Assembly: GCA_947501355.1 (NCBI GenBank) | Contig: CANMVA010000001.1 | Location: 1,248,001-1,312,000, forward strand | Source: an uncultured Paracoccaceae bacterium | GTDB taxonomy: Bacteria > Pseudomonadota > Alphaproteobacteria > Rhodobacterales > Rhodobacteraceae | Length of the DNA stretch: 64,000 bases | Direction of reading: 5' to 3' | In this document: one piece after another, positions 17,214-25,897 of the stretch | Numbering within the stretch: the stretch's first letter is position 1 | Layout: every line of letters starts with the position of its first letter | Notes under the pieces: model-generated | The model's database searches: none | What the model was told of the DNA's origin: nothing | What the model saw: the letters and a program-made list of their open reading frames with translations, nothing else | Translations under genes and position numbers: made by a program

Positions 17214-18518
17214 ATGCCCGTATTCCTCAACAGCTCGGACGCCGATTTCGAGACCGCCTTTGCGGCGCTGCTGACCGCCAAGCGCGAAGACAGCCCCGAT
17301 GTGGACGACACCGTTGCGGCCATCATCGCGGATGTCCGGGCGCGGGGTGATGCGGCCGTTTTGGAGCTGACCGCGCGGTTTGACCGGCTTGAGATCACCG
17401 CGCCGGAACTGCGCTTTACCGCTGAAGAAATCGAAGCCGAATGCGCCCGCGTTGATGCGCAGGATCGCGCCGCGCTGGAATTGGCGGCGGAGCGTATCCG
17501 TGCCTATCACGCACGCCAGAAGCCCAGCGATGAAAGCTGGGTCGATGACACCGGCGCGACTTTGGGTTGGCGCTGGACGCCGGTTACTGCTGCAGGTCTC
17601 TATGTGCCGGGCGGGTTGGCAAGCTATCCCTCATCGGTCCTGATGAACGCGATCCCGGCGAAAGTGGCCGGGGTGAGCCGCCTTGCGATTTGCGTGCCAA
17701 CGCCGGACGGCGTGGTGAACCCGCTGGTGCTGATGGCCGCACGTATCGCGGGCGTGGACGAGATTTACCGCATCGGCGGCGCGCAAGCCGTGGCCGCGCT
17801 GGCCCATGGCACGAAAACGATTGCGCCCGTCGACAAGATCACCGGGCCGGGTAATGCTTTTGTGGCCGCTGCCAAGCGCCGGGTGTTTGGCAAGGTCGGG
17901 ATCGACATGATCGCTGGCCCGTCCGAAATTTTGGTCATTGCCGACAAGCACAATGACCCGGATTGGATCGCCACTGATCTGCTTAGCCAGGCCGAACATG
18001 ACGAAAGCGCGCAATCGCTGCTGATCACCGATGATGCTGCGTTTGGGCAGGCTGTCGCCGCCTCGGTCGAAGCGCAGCTCGAAACCCTCGAACGGCGCGC
18101 CATCGCAGGCCCAAGCTGGCGCGATTACGGCGCGGTGATCGTAGTGCGCGATCTGGACGAGGCCGCCGCCTTGTCAGACCGCATCGCGCCAGAGCATCTG
18201 GAGCTGTGCGTCGAAGACCCCGATGCACTCAGCGCAAAGATCACCCATGCAGGGGCCATCTTCCTTGGCGCGTGGACGCCCGAAGCCATTGGCGACTATA
18301 TCGGCGGCCCCAACCATGTGCTGCCCACCGCCCGCTCGGCGCGGTTCTCCAGCGGGCTGTCGGTGCTTGATTTCATGAAGCGGACAACGCTGGCAAAAAT
18401 GACTCCTGCGTCCCTGCGCGCCATTGGTCCTGCTGCCGAACGTCTGGCATCCTCCGAAAGCCTTCAGGCGCACGGGCTTTCCGTGCGCGCCCGCCTTGAT
18501 CGTCTGAACGAAAGTTAA
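17214..18518 (+). CDS. hisD: Histidinol dehydrogenase (434 aa)
   Basis: Zinc enzyme performing the last two oxidations of histidine synthesis, L-histidinol to L-histidine with two NAD+. The catalytic Glu327-His328 pair is in IAPEHLELC; the zinc and substrate segments GPSEILVIAD and LLSQAEHDE and the family signature in the region VDKITGPGNAFVAAAKR are intact. The length is normal. It is preceded by CCGGAGG. It lies outside any his operon, linked instead to murA and infA, as in related genomes. Confidence 0.98.
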   Translation: MPVFLNSSDADFETAFAALLTAKREDSPDVDDTVAAIIADVRARGDAAVLELTARFDRLEITAPELRFTAEEIEAECARVDAQDRAALELAAERIRAYHARQKPSDESWVDDTGATLGWRWTPVTAAGLYVPGGLASYPSSVLMNAIPAKVAGVSRLAICVPTPDGVVNPLVLMAARIAGVDEIYRIGGAQAVAALAHGTKTIAPVDKITGPGNAFVAAAKRRVFGKVGIDMIAGPSEILVIADKHNDPDWIATDLLSQAEHDESAQSLLITDDAAFGQAVAASVEAQLETLERRAIAGPSWRDYGAVIVVRDLDEAAALSDRIAPEHLELCVEDPDALSAKITHAGAIFLGAWTPEAIGDYIGGPNHVLPTARSARFSSGLSVLDFMKRTTLAKMTPASLRAIGPAAERLASSESLQAHGLSVRARLDRLNES

Positions 18519-18522
18519 CGCC

Positions 18523-19002
18523 ATGCCCCGTATCGCCCATATCGAACTGGATGACGGCAATCTGCCCGCCCCCACGCCCGAGATCGAGCAAGAGCGTAAA
18601 GTGGCGATGTTTGACCTGTTGGAGGATAACTCTTTCAAGCTGCCCGACCGCGAAGGCCGCGCGATGCCCGATGGCCCCTATCATGTCGGCCTGTCCATCC
18701 GCGAAAAGCGGCTGGTCTTTGATGTGACCACCGAAGGTCATGAAAAGGCGGCAGAATTTCACTTGTCCCTTGGGCCGTTCCGGCAGGTGGTGAAGGACTA
18801 TTTCGCGATCTGCGAAAGCTATTTCGAGGCGGTCAAGACGATGCCGCCCAGTCAGATCGAGACCATTGATATGGCCCGCCGCGGCATCCACAACGAAGGC
18901 GCGCGGGTGCTGCAAGAGCGGCTGGAGGGCAAGGCGGACGTCGATATCGACACGGCTCGTCGCCTCTTTACCCTGATTTGTGTGCTGCATTTCGGAGCCT
19001 GA
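18523..19002 (+). CDS. UPF0262 family protein (159 aa)
   Basis: Uncharacterised conserved protein of family UPF0262, found in alphaproteobacteria next to hisD. Diagnostic stretches are IAHIELDD at the start, the EQERKVAMFDLLEDNSF block (~22-38) and GIHNEGARVLQERL near residue 125. It is cytoplasmic by sequence and has no recognisable catalytic motif. It starts four bases after hisD and ends six bases before the phosphatase-like gene, so it is part of the same message. Confidence 0.9.
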   Translation: MPRIAHIELDDGNLPAPTPEIEQERKVAMFDLLEDNSFKLPDREGRAMPDGPYHVGLSIREKRLVFDVTTEGHEKAAEFHLSLGPFRQVVKDYFAICESYFEAVKTMPPSQIETIDMARRGIHNEGARVLQERLEGKADVDIDTARRLFTLICVLHFGA

Positions 19003-19007
19003 GCGAC

Positions 19008-19466
19008 TTGTCTGACAGCCTCCCCCAATCGGTGCTGTTTTGTTGCGACCACAACGCCGTGCGCTCGCCCATGGCCGAGGGCATGATGAAGAAATTCTAC
19101 GGCCACACGACCTATGTGCAATCGGCAGGCGTGCGCGGCGAGATGGAGATTGACGGCTTTTCCGTCGCGGTCTGCGACGAGTTGGGGATCGAACTGTCGC
19201 GCCACCGCACGCGGTCCTTTGACGAGATGGAGGAATGGGGCGATGACCTGTCCTCTTTCGATCTGATCGTCGCACTTTCCCCCGCCAGCCAGCGCCGCGC
19301 ATTGGAGCTGACCCGGATCTACCATCTGGATGTGCAATATTGGCCGATCCTTGACCCGACCGGGCTTGGCGAGACCCGCGAAGCCAAATTGGACGCGTAT
19401 CGGCAGGCGCGCGACCAGATCAAGGGGCACATTCTAGAGAAATGGGGCGCTCCGACTGCCGAATAG
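19008..19466 (+). CDS. Low-molecular-weight phosphatase/ArsC-like protein (152 aa)
   Basis: Member of the low-molecular-weight protein tyrosine phosphatase fold. The P-loop is CX5R: Cys13 to Arg19 in CCDHNAVRS, and the general-acid DP pair is Asp116-Pro117 in ILDPTG. The loop differs from the usual CxGNxCRS because the second cysteine is absent and a DH pair follows the nucleophile. The start is probably TTG at 19008, since homologues begin MSxxLPxSVLFCCDHN as I recall and no ATG is available. The target is unknown; it may dephosphorylate a tyrosine or act on arsenate. Confidence 0.83.
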   Translation: MSDSLPQSVLFCCDHNAVRSPMAEGMMKKFYGHTTYVQSAGVRGEMEIDGFSVAVCDELGIELSRHRTRSFDEMEEWGDDLSSFDLIVALSPASQRRALELTRIYHLDVQYWPILDPTGLGETREAKLDAYRQARDQIKGHILEKWGAPTAE

Positions 19467-19574
19467 TGCGGTTGCAGCGGCGTAATCTCACGATTTCCCT
19501 TGAAAAACCAAGCCACCCACCGCATTTAGTGCGGCGTTGGCCCCGGTCGGGGCTGTTGTCATAATGGAGAGACC

Positions 19575-19793
19575 ATGGCCAAGGAAGAACTGCTCGAATT
19601 TCCCGGTGTCGTTAAGGAACTCCTGCCGAACGCGACATTCCTGGTCGAGCTGGAGAACGGCCATACGATCATCGCGCACACGGCAGGCAAGATGCGCAAG
19701 AACCGCATCCGCGTTCTGGCAGGCGACAAAGTGCAGGTCGAGATGACCCCCTACGATCTGTCCAAGGGTCGGATCAACTATCGTTTCAAGTAA
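19575..19793 (+). CDS. infA: Translation initiation factor IF-1 (72 aa)
   Basis: OB-fold factor that binds the 30S A site during initiation. The sequence is essentially canonical from [13 protein letters not shown] to KGRINYRFK, with the [14 protein letters not shown] core, and has the family's exact length of 72 residues. GGAGAG precedes the ATG. The 108-bp spacer upstream probably contains its own promoter; no motif there could be assigned with confidence. It is followed after 3 bp by the Maf gene. Confidence 0.99.
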   Translation: MAKEELLEFPGVVKELLPNATFLVELENGHTIIAHTAGKMRKNRIRVLAGDKVQVEMTPYDLSKGRINYRFK

Positions 19794-19796
19794 ACC

Positions 19797-20375
19797 GTGA
19801 AGCTGGTTTTAGGCTCAGGCAGCCCGCGCCGGTTGGAATTGCTGGCGCAGCTCGGGCTGGTGCCTGACGCCGTGCGCGCGCCCGATATCAACGAAGACCC
19901 CTTGAAGGCCGAACTGCCGCGCCCCTACTGCGCGCGGATGGCCCGCGAGAAAGCGCAAGCTGTTGAGGCTGCCGCCGATGAGGTCGTTCTCTGCGCAGAT
20001 ACCACCGTTGCGTTGGGCCGCCGCATTCTGGGCAAGCCACGCGATATTGGCGAAGCTGCACAATTTTTAAGCAGTCTCGGCGGTCGCCGTCACCGGGTCA
20101 TCACCGCAATTGCCGTAAAATTAGGCGATCAGCTGTGGGAGCGGGATGTGGTCTCTGCCGTCAAGATGAAGCGGCTAAGTGATGTTGAGCTGAACAGCTA
20201 TCTGCAAAGCAATGACTGGCAGGGCAAGGCCGGCGGCTACGCCATCCAAGGCCCTGCGGGTGCATTTATTCCATGGATATCAGGCTCTTATAGCGCCATC
20301 ATGGGCCTGCCCGTGGCGGAAACCGCGCAACTTCTGGCCGCTGCGGGCTACCCGGTCTACGGAGAGCGCTCATGA
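19797..20375 (+). CDS. Maf-family nucleotide pyrophosphatase (192 aa)
   Basis: House-cleaning enzyme hydrolysing non-canonical nucleoside triphosphates (dTTP/UTP or m7GTP type). The phosphate-binding [10 protein letters not shown] motif is at residues 7-16 and the catalytic Asp is Asp68 in VLCADTTV; further conserved parts are [11 protein letters not shown] and SYSAIMGLP. The start is GTG at 19797, three bases after infA. It ends in an ATGA overlap with the RNase E/G gene. The YAIQG sequence places it with the dTTP/UTPase-like branch. Confidence 0.94.
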   Translation: MKLVLGSGSPRRLELLAQLGLVPDAVRAPDINEDPLKAELPRPYCARMAREKAQAVEAAADEVVLCADTTVALGRRILGKPRDIGEAAQFLSSLGGRRHRVITAIAVKLGDQLWERDVVSAVKMKRLSDVELNSYLQSNDWQGKAGGYAIQGPAGAFIPWISGSYSAIMGLPVAETAQLLAAAGYPVYGERS

Positions 20376-21400
20376 AAGGCCGCTTGATCGCTTTGGATCA
20401 TATCGAAGGCCGCGAAGCTGCCGCGTTGATGGTCGATGGCCAGCTCGACGATCTGATTGTCGCGCAAGCCTCCGGCCCGATCCCCGGCTCCATCTACCGC
20501 GCCGAGGTGGGGCGGCAGATGAAAGGGCAGGGCGGGGTGATCGTCTCGCTCGGCGATGGTCACAAAGGGTTCTTGCGCGGGGTCAAAGGGGCAGCTCCGG
20601 GAGATCGGTTGCTGGTGCAGGTCACCGGCCATGCAGAGGCGGGCAAGGCCACGCCTGTCACACCCAAGTTGCTCTTCAAAAGCCGCTACGCCATCGTCAC
20701 ACCAGATGCCCCCGGCATCAATATCAGCCGTGCGGTCCGCGATGAGGACATCCGGGATGCGCTGTTGCTCACCGCCCACGAAGTGATGGGCGCTGGCGGC
20801 TTTGGATTGATCGTGCGCTCCTCTGCGGCCCAGGCCGATGCGGATGCCATTGCCGAGGATATCGAGGCCATGCGCGCGTTGGCCGAAGACGTGGTGTCTC
20901 AGGCAGATGGAAAACCCGCGCTGATCCATGCAGGCGATGGCCCGCACCTGATCGCGTGGCGCGAATGGACCGCGCCTGCGCGGGTGGAAACCGATGCGGG
21001 TTGCTTTGAGGATCACGGAGTGCTGGATCAAATTGACACGCTCTCAAAGCCCCATGTGGGCCTTCCTGCAGGGTTTACCATGTTTGTTGAGCCGACGCGC
21101 GCGCTGGTTGCTGTGGATGTAAACACCGGCGGCGACACCTCTCCGTCCGCTGGCCTCAAGGCCAACATCGCCGCGGCCAAAGCGCTGCCCACGCAATTGC
21201 GCCTGCGGGGCTTGGGCGGTCAGATCACGATAGACCTTGCCCCCATGATCAAGCGCGACCGCAAACCGTTCGAGGTTGCCTTGCGCTCTGCATTCAAAGC
21301 CGACCCGGTCGATACCACCCTTGTCGGCTGGACCCCGCTGGGCCATTTTGAACTACAACGCAAACGCGAACGCGTGCCGCTCCGCGAGGTTCTGAGATGA
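20372..21400 (+). CDS. Short ribonuclease E/G family protein (342 aa)
   Basis: Endoribonuclease of the RNase E/G family, cleaving single-stranded AU-rich RNA. The catalytic residues are present: Asp249 and Asn251 in AVDVNTG and Asp288 in TIDLAPM. It is shorter than RNase G (489 aa in E. coli): the N-terminal S1-like portion is compact and the protein ends at [13 protein letters not shown], just where family members normally continue into the zinc-link CPxCxG. The next gene, yacG, overlaps by 4 bp and opens with a CPIC zinc knuckle. The main RNase E of the cell must be elsewhere. Confidence 0.9.
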   Translation: MKGRLIALDHIEGREAAALMVDGQLDDLIVAQASGPIPGSIYRAEVGRQMKGQGGVIVSLGDGHKGFLRGVKGAAPGDRLLVQVTGHAEAGKATPVTPKLLFKSRYAIVTPDAPGINISRAVRDEDIRDALLLTAHEVMGAGGFGLIVRSSAAQADADAIAEDIEAMRALAEDVVSQADGKPALIHAGDGPHLIAWREWTAPARVETDAGCFEDHGVLDQIDTLSKPHVGLPAGFTMFVEPTRALVAVDVNTGGDTSPSAGLKANIAAAKALPTQLRLRGLGGQITIDLAPMIKRDRKPFEVALRSAFKADPVDTTLVGWTPLGHFELQRKRERVPLREVLR

Positions 21401-21579
21401 GCTGTCCGATCTGCGAAAAAAAGACCGATCCCAAGTATCGTCCCTTCTGCTCAAAACGCTGTGCAGATCTGGACCTGGCCAAGTGGTTGTCAGGCAGCTA
21501 CGCGATCCCGTCAGAGGACCCCGAAGACCTCGAAGAGGCCGCCCGCGAGGTGGAAAGCGCCCCCAAACGCCCACACTGA
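21397..21579 (+). CDS. yacG: Zinc-binding DNA gyrase inhibitor YacG (60 aa)
   Basis: Small zinc-finger protein that in E. coli binds GyrB and blocks gyrase. The four ligands are Cys3, Cys6, Cys18 and Cys22 (CPIC ... FCSKRC), followed by the typical DLAKWLSGSYAIP tail. It is translationally coupled to the RNase E/G gene through an ATGA overlap. The maf - RNase E/G - yacG order is common in alphaproteobacteria. Length is normal. Confidence 0.95.
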   Translation: MSCPICEKKTDPKYRPFCSKRCADLDLAKWLSGSYAIPSEDPEDLEEAAREVESAPKRPH

Positions 21580-21659
21580 AATTGCTGCGATTTCCCACTG
21601 GACACCCCCCAGCACCTGCCCTAAAACGCCCAAACCCGAAGGTGAGAACCTTCCCCGGT

Positions 21660-21734
21660 GCCTGGGTAGCTCAGGGGTAGAGCAGTGGATTGAAAATCCT
21701 CGTGTCGGTGGTTCGATTCCGCCCCCGGGCACCA
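21660..21734 (+). tRNA. tRNA-Phe (anticodon GAA)
   Basis: Complete cloverleaf: acceptor GCCTGGG/CCCGGGC with one T-G wobble, D arm AGCTCAGGGGTAGAGC, anticodon loop TTGAAAA with GAA, T arm GGTTCGATTCC, and an encoded CCA at 21732-21734. The 187 bp that follow hold no gene. Confidence 0.97.
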
Positions 21735-21869
21735 CTTAAAGCAATTCGAAAGAAGCATTTGAGAGACTTTTGCATCGCGGTGCAGGTCGCTGAAAAGTGC
21801 AAGATGCTGTCGCAAAACGGCAGCGTAGTCTCAAAAGACCTGTCGGGTGAAAAGGTTTGTGGTTCGGCG

Positions 21870-21915
21870 TAGCCCAGCTCTTTCCCCAAGGTTTCAACGG
21901 CGACGAGCTGGGCTA
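21870..21915 (-). terminator. Inverted repeat after ghsB
   Basis: TAGCCCAGCTC (21870-21880) and GAGCTGGGCTA (21905-21915) form a perfect 11-bp stem with a 24-base loop, six bases after the ghsB stop on the minus strand. The next bases lack a clear T run, so termination is probable but not certain. Confidence 0.5.
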
Positions 21916-21921
21916 GCAACT

Positions 21922-22773
21922 TCACACAGCTGGTCGCAATGTGATCTGCGCCAGATGCACCGCGCTGAGCGTGGGCCACCAGCCATCGCTGATGGTTTGC
22001 GCAACCCGCGTCTCTTGCACACCGCTCCCATAACGCAATGTCACATCGAAAAGCCCATTGATCCCATCTAGCCGCGCAATATCCGGCGCGCGGGCCACGC
22101 CGCCGCTGCTTGTGGGGATGTAGCTTGACGGGGTCAGACCGAACTCGATCTGAGGCAGGGCAATCAGGATGTCGGTGCCATAGGTATCCGGCCCGTTGTT
22201 CAGCCCCCATTGCCCCGCACGTGCCGCGCTATGGGAGACGCGGGTCCAGACATCCGTTGCTGTGAAAACCGGGCTGATCCCGGCGCTGCCATCGGCGTAG
22301 AGTTGAAAATCAGCATTCGCGCCCATCGCCTTGACCCACAGGCTGATCGCCTTGGCATCGGTGCCCGAAAATTGGCCGAGCTTAAGATAGGTGCTGCCCT
22401 GTGCTGCATGGCTCATCCGGTAGACCGAGCCGGTCTGACCATCCGGACCGGTCACCGCAGGCATCGCCTGCACGGTCGTGTTATTGCCCTTCTGATGAGT
22501 GCGAAAATCGGCCGAGGTCACGAAGTTCGTCACACCTGCCTCCAGCAACAGACCCAATGGCGTGCCGGTCATAGGATCATGATCAAAACGGGGCGCATTG
22601 GCAGGCACGCTGACCCGCTGGCCCGTCGCTGTGACAACCGTGGCGGCGCTGGCGCGTGTCAGGCTGACACCGGTGGGCAGCGCTCCGGTTGTAAAATCCA
22701 GCACAATCGCGCCAGAGCCTGCGCCGCGTCGCCGCCCTGCCAGCGCGGTCATGTTCAGACCAAATCCCAGCAT
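21922..22773 (-). CDS. ghsB: GTA head-spike fibre-like protein, GhsB type (283 aa)
   Basis: Probable fibre of the gene transfer agent (GTA) head spike. The N-terminal FTTGALPTGVSLTRAS and NAPRFDHDPMTGTPLGLLLE region is a module I know from tail-fibre and spike proteins of Rhodobacteraceae phages; the remaining ~180 residues look like a beta-sandwich of the LamG/carbohydrate-binding kind (KAISLWVKAMG, IALPQIEFGLTPSSYIPT). In Rhodobacter capsulatus, the GhsA/GhsB pair (rcc01079/rcc01080) forms capsid spikes that bind capsule. Here the gene follows ghsA by a one-base TGATG overlap. The main GTA structural cluster is not in this window. Identity rests on recall and context. Confidence 0.75.
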   Translation of the reverse strand: MLGFGLNMTALAGRRRGAGSGAIVLDFTTGALPTGVSLTRASAATVVTATGQRVSVPANAPRFDHDPMTGTPLGLLLEAGVTNFVTSADFRTHQKGNNTTVQAMPAVTGPDGQTGSVYRMSHAAQGSTYLKLGQFSGTDAKAISLWVKAMGANADFQLYADGSAGISPVFTATDVWTRVSHSAARAGQWGLNNGPDTYGTDILIALPQIEFGLTPSSYIPTSSGGVARAPDIARLDGINGLFDVTLRYGSGVQETRVAQTISDGWWPTLSAVHLAQITLRPAV

Positions 22774-23039
22774 CAGGACACCAGAAACGCGTGGATGCCG
22801 CTTGCGGTGGTGCCGCTGGCGCGCACTTGGCTCACACCCACGGGCAGGATCGAGAAATCAGCGACCGCGACACTGCGCTGCGTGCCTTTTTCGGTGACGA
22901 TCGACAGGGTGCCGCCGGTCTCGATGTAAAGGGCAACGGCCACATCCGTTAGCGGGGTCACATCATCGGGAACCACCGGCTCCAGATCGCGGGCGGGGCC
23001 GCTGAGATGCATGGCACGGTTTGCAAAGGGATTTGTCAT
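22773..23039 (-). CDS. ghsA: GTA head-spike base protein, RCAP_rcc01079 family (88 aa)
   Basis: Small protein matching in character the spike base family named after R. capsulatus rcc01079 (GhsA). Its opening (NPFANRAMHLSGPARDLEPV), VALYIETGGTLSIVT and the final ILPVGVSQVRASGTTASGI part are typical of that family as I recall. It presumably anchors GhsB on the GTA capsid. The ATG is preceded by GAGGAGA. The gene is first of a two-gene operon transcribed away from the exopolysaccharide genes. No CtrA box was found in the 169-bp gap before yjbH. Confidence 0.78.
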   Translation of the reverse strand: MTNPFANRAMHLSGPARDLEPVVPDDVTPLTDVAVALYIETGGTLSIVTEKGTQRSVAVADFSILPVGVSQVRASGTTASGIHAFLVS

Positions 23040-23071
23040 CGAACTCTCCTCGGGGGGTCGGATTTTCAGTG

Positions 23072-23083
23072 AGAACCGGTTCT
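23072..23083. promoter_or_regulatory. 12-bp perfect palindrome between ghsA and yjbH
   Basis: AGAACCGGTTCT lies in the divergent promoter region, 33 bp before ghsA and 126 bp before yjbH. It could be an operator for a dimeric regulator. It does not match the alphaproteobacterial SOS box (GTTC-N7-GTTC). Confidence 0.35.
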
Positions 23084-23208
23084 AGATCGCAATGATTGAT
23101 GCCTCATAAGCGCACCGTGCGGTGTTGCGTGGGTGCAAATTTCAACTTTGGATTGTCAGCGCGACGAGAATACGCCAGCTTGTGCGCGGGGACCCGAAAG
23201 CGGACAAT

Positions 23209-25284
23209 TTGACGACAAAGCTCATAACAAAAGCCCGTTGCGGCGGTCTGATCGCGCTCAACCTGATCGCGGGGCAGGCCTGGGCCGAGGGGGCGGCGCT
23301 GTCGTTTTATGGCACGCCCGGTCTGATCGAGATGCCAAGCGCGCAGGCGCTGCCGGACGGGCAATTGTCGCTCTCCACCACGCGGTTCGGCGCGACCTCG
23401 CGCACCGCGCTCAGCTTCCAGATCACACCGCGGGTGACAGGCACGTTTCGCTATTCGATTATCGAGGATTTCGACGATTCCGAGGACCGCTTTGACCGCA
23501 GTTTCGATCTGCATGTGCTGCTTTCGGAAGAAACGCTCCGCTTTCCGGCTGTCGCCGTGGGTCTGCGGGACTTTGGCGGCACCGGGCTGCTGGCCTCGGA
23601 ATATGTGGTGGCCACCAAAACGCTGACGCCGCGCCTGACGGTGACGTCTGGTATTGGCTGGGGGCGGCTTGGCTCCTTCAACGGTTTCAGCAACCCGTTG
23701 GGCTTTAACGACCGCCCCGATCCGCCCGAGGATATCACCGAGGTAGGCCGTGTCGAAACCGACCAGTTCTTTCGCGGGGATGCAGCGCTCTTTGCAGGGT
23801 TCAGCTATCAGGCGTCGGATCGCCTGCGCCTGACCGTCGAATATAGCTCGGACGCCTATGATCTGGAGGTGGACCGCGTCGGGTTTGACCGTGAAAGCCC
23901 GTTCAACTTTGGCCTCGATTACCGGTTCGACAATGGGGTGGGGCTGGGGCTCTACAGCCTCTATGGGAGCGAGATTGGTGCGGTTCTGAGCTACTCGATC
24001 AACCCCGCCAATCCGCCTGCGCCGGGCGGGCTTGATGCGGCCCCACCGCCGATTCAGCCGCGCGGTCAAATCGCGGCGACCAGTTGGAACCTGCCCAGTG
24101 CGACCTCCACACGCAGCCAGCTTGAGACGCAGGGGATCACGCTGGAAGCTCTTGATATATCAGGTGAAACCGCCACGGCCCGCATTGTTAATACTCGCTA
24201 CGCTGCCACGCCTCAAGCGCTGGGTCGCACTGCACGTGTGCTGGCCAACACGCTGCCGCCAGAGGTCGAAACGCTGATCCTTGTCCCGGTCGTCAACGGT
24301 GTGCCGACCTCTCAAGTCACTTTCCGCCGCTCCGATCTGGAAGAGCTGGAAACCGCGCTTGACGGCACATGGCAGAGCTATGTCCGCGCGGATATCGAGG
24401 ACGCGGCAGGCGTTCGGATCGCGCCCGATCCCGGCCAATACCCGCGCTTCAGCTACGGTCTGACCCCCTATCTTGCGCCGGCACTTTTTGACCCCGACAA
24501 CCCGGTGCGCGCCGACTTTGGCGCACAGCTTGCCGCCACCTTCGCCCCCCGTGCGGACCTCGTCTTTTCCGGTGCGCTGCGCCAACCGCTTCTGGGCAAT
24601 CTCGACCAATCCACGCGGCCTTCAAACTCGGTCCTGCCGCGCGTCCGCTCCGATGCGGTCCTTTATGACACCGAAAGCACGCTTAAATTGGCCTATCTCA
24701 CGGCAGAGCATTTCTTCCGCCCCGGTCCCGACCTTTATGGCCGCATCACCGCGGGCTATCTGGAGCGGATGCACGGTGGTGTCTCTGCCGAACTGCTCTG
24801 GAAACCCGTCCTCGGCCCTCTCGCATTAGGGCTTGAGATCAACCATACCAAGCAACGCGATTTCGATCTGGGCTTCGGCTTTCAGGACTACGAGGTCACC
24901 ACCGGCCACGCCTCCATCTATTATGATTTCGGGGGTGGCTATCTCGGCCAACTCGACGCGGGCCGCTACCTTGCCGGCGATTACGGTGCCACCTTCGGGC
25001 TGGATCGCGAGTTTGACAACGGCTTCCGCGTCGGTGCGTTTTTCACGCTCACTGATGTCTCGTTCGACGATTTCGGCGAAGGCTCCTTCGACAAGGGCAT
25101 CCGCATCACGGTCCCCGTGGATTGGCTCTCCGGTGACAGCGCACGGGGCGGCTATTCCACGACAATCCGCCCCGTGACCCGCGATGGCGGCGCGCGGCTG
25201 AACGTGCGCAATCGCCTCTACGAGATGACGCGCGGTTATCATGACCCCGAATTGCGCGACCGTTGGGGGCGGTTTTGGCGATGA
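23209..25284 (+). CDS. YjbH-like outer-membrane beta-barrel exopolysaccharide protein (691 aa)
   Basis: Member of the YjbH/GfcD family, outer-membrane barrels that guide polysaccharide secretion. The N-terminus after TTG at 23209 is a signal peptide (KLITKARCGGLIALNLIAGQ, ending in AWA-E). The body has a first barrel-like part (YGTPGLIEMPSAQALPDG at the start is the family hallmark) and a second domain with ARIVNTRYAATPQALGR, GVPTSQVTF and repeated aromatic beta-strands to the C-terminus. The start is uncertain; GTG at 23182 is an alternative. It overlaps the lipoprotein gene that follows by 4 bp (ATGA). Confidence 0.88.
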   Translation: MTTKLITKARCGGLIALNLIAGQAWAEGAALSFYGTPGLIEMPSAQALPDGQLSLSTTRFGATSRTALSFQITPRVTGTFRYSIIEDFDDSEDRFDRSFDLHVLLSEETLRFPAVAVGLRDFGGTGLLASEYVVATKTLTPRLTVTSGIGWGRLGSFNGFSNPLGFNDRPDPPEDITEVGRVETDQFFRGDAALFAGFSYQASDRLRLTVEYSSDAYDLEVDRVGFDRESPFNFGLDYRFDNGVGLGLYSLYGSEIGAVLSYSINPANPPAPGGLDAAPPPIQPRGQIAATSWNLPSATSTRSQLETQGITLEALDISGETATARIVNTRYAATPQALGRTARVLANTLPPEVETLILVPVVNGVPTSQVTFRRSDLEELETALDGTWQSYVRADIEDAAGVRIAPDPGQYPRFSYGLTPYLAPALFDPDNPVRADFGAQLAATFAPRADLVFSGALRQPLLGNLDQSTRPSNSVLPRVRSDAVLYDTESTLKLAYLTAEHFFRPGPDLYGRITAGYLERMHGGVSAELLWKPVLGPLALGLEINHTKQRDFDLGFGFQDYEVTTGHASIYYDFGGGYLGQLDAGRYLAGDYGATFGLDREFDNGFRVGAFFTLTDVSFDDFGEGSFDKGIRITVPVDWLSGDSARGGYSTTIRPVTRDGGARLNVRNRLYEMTRGYHDPELRDRWGRFWR

Positions 25285-25853
25285 AACGCTTGGCTCTGAT
25301 CCTTGCGCTTGCCGCCTGCGACGCCGCTCCGCCGGACCCTGCGGTGCAAGCCGCCTTGCAAGCCGGCGCGCCTGCGCTGCTCATCTCTGTCGAGACCCGG
25401 GAGGACGCGCTCGCGCCCTTTGTCGCCCGCACGACCCGCGAGGGGAGCACCACTTGGCAAAGCGTCGATAGTGTCAGCGTCACCACCCGCGACGGCCTGC
25501 TGCAAGCCACAAGAGGTCTGGGCGCGGATATGCTGGCCTCCGACACGACCCAATCGGCCAAGCGCCTGCGCGCAAACCAGCCCGGCACCGCCGAGCGGTT
25601 TCATACCTTCCTCAACGGCGAAGATCAGGCCATCACCCGTGTCTATGTCTGCGAGATCACCCGCCGTGGTCCGCGCCAGATCGACGTCGGGCGCGGCCCT
25701 GAACCCGCGCGATTGATGGCCGAAGATTGCGCCAGCCTGACCGAGAGTTTCACCAATCTCTACTGGATCGCGCCGGGTGGCAGCCTGCTGCAATCGCGCC
25801 AATGGGCCGGGGCGTTCACAGGCCCCCTCGCGATCCGACAGATCCCGAATTGA
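25281..25853 (+). CDS. YjbF/GfcB-like lipoprotein (190 aa)
   Basis: Predicted outer-membrane lipoprotein of an exopolysaccharide machine. MKRLALILALAAC is a signal peptide with lipobox LAAC, making Cys13 the lipidated residue. The TWQSVDSVSVTTRDGLLQATRGLG segment is the YjbF hallmark, and CEI with a later DC may form a disulphide. Order yjbH-yjbF here is the reverse of E. coli yjbEFGH, and yjbG (GfcC) is not seen. The start is the ATG inside the yjbH stop. A polysaccharide exporter gene follows after 44 bp. Confidence 0.85.
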   Translation: MKRLALILALAACDAAPPDPAVQAALQAGAPALLISVETREDALAPFVARTTREGSTTWQSVDSVSVTTRDGLLQATRGLGADMLASDTTQSAKRLRANQPGTAERFHTFLNGEDQAITRVYVCEITRRGPRQIDVGRGPEPARLMAEDCASLTESFTNLYWIAPGGSLLQSRQWAGAFTGPLAIRQIPN

Positions 25854-25897
25854 AGAAGTGTTTTGCGAAAGTGACAGGCCGTAAAGGACCGTATAAG

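Noticed and set aside
21660-21734. tRNA-Phe as an integration site for the GTA spike genes
   Set aside because: No second copy of the tRNA 3' end and no integrase were seen; the spike genes look like ordinary chromosomal genes.
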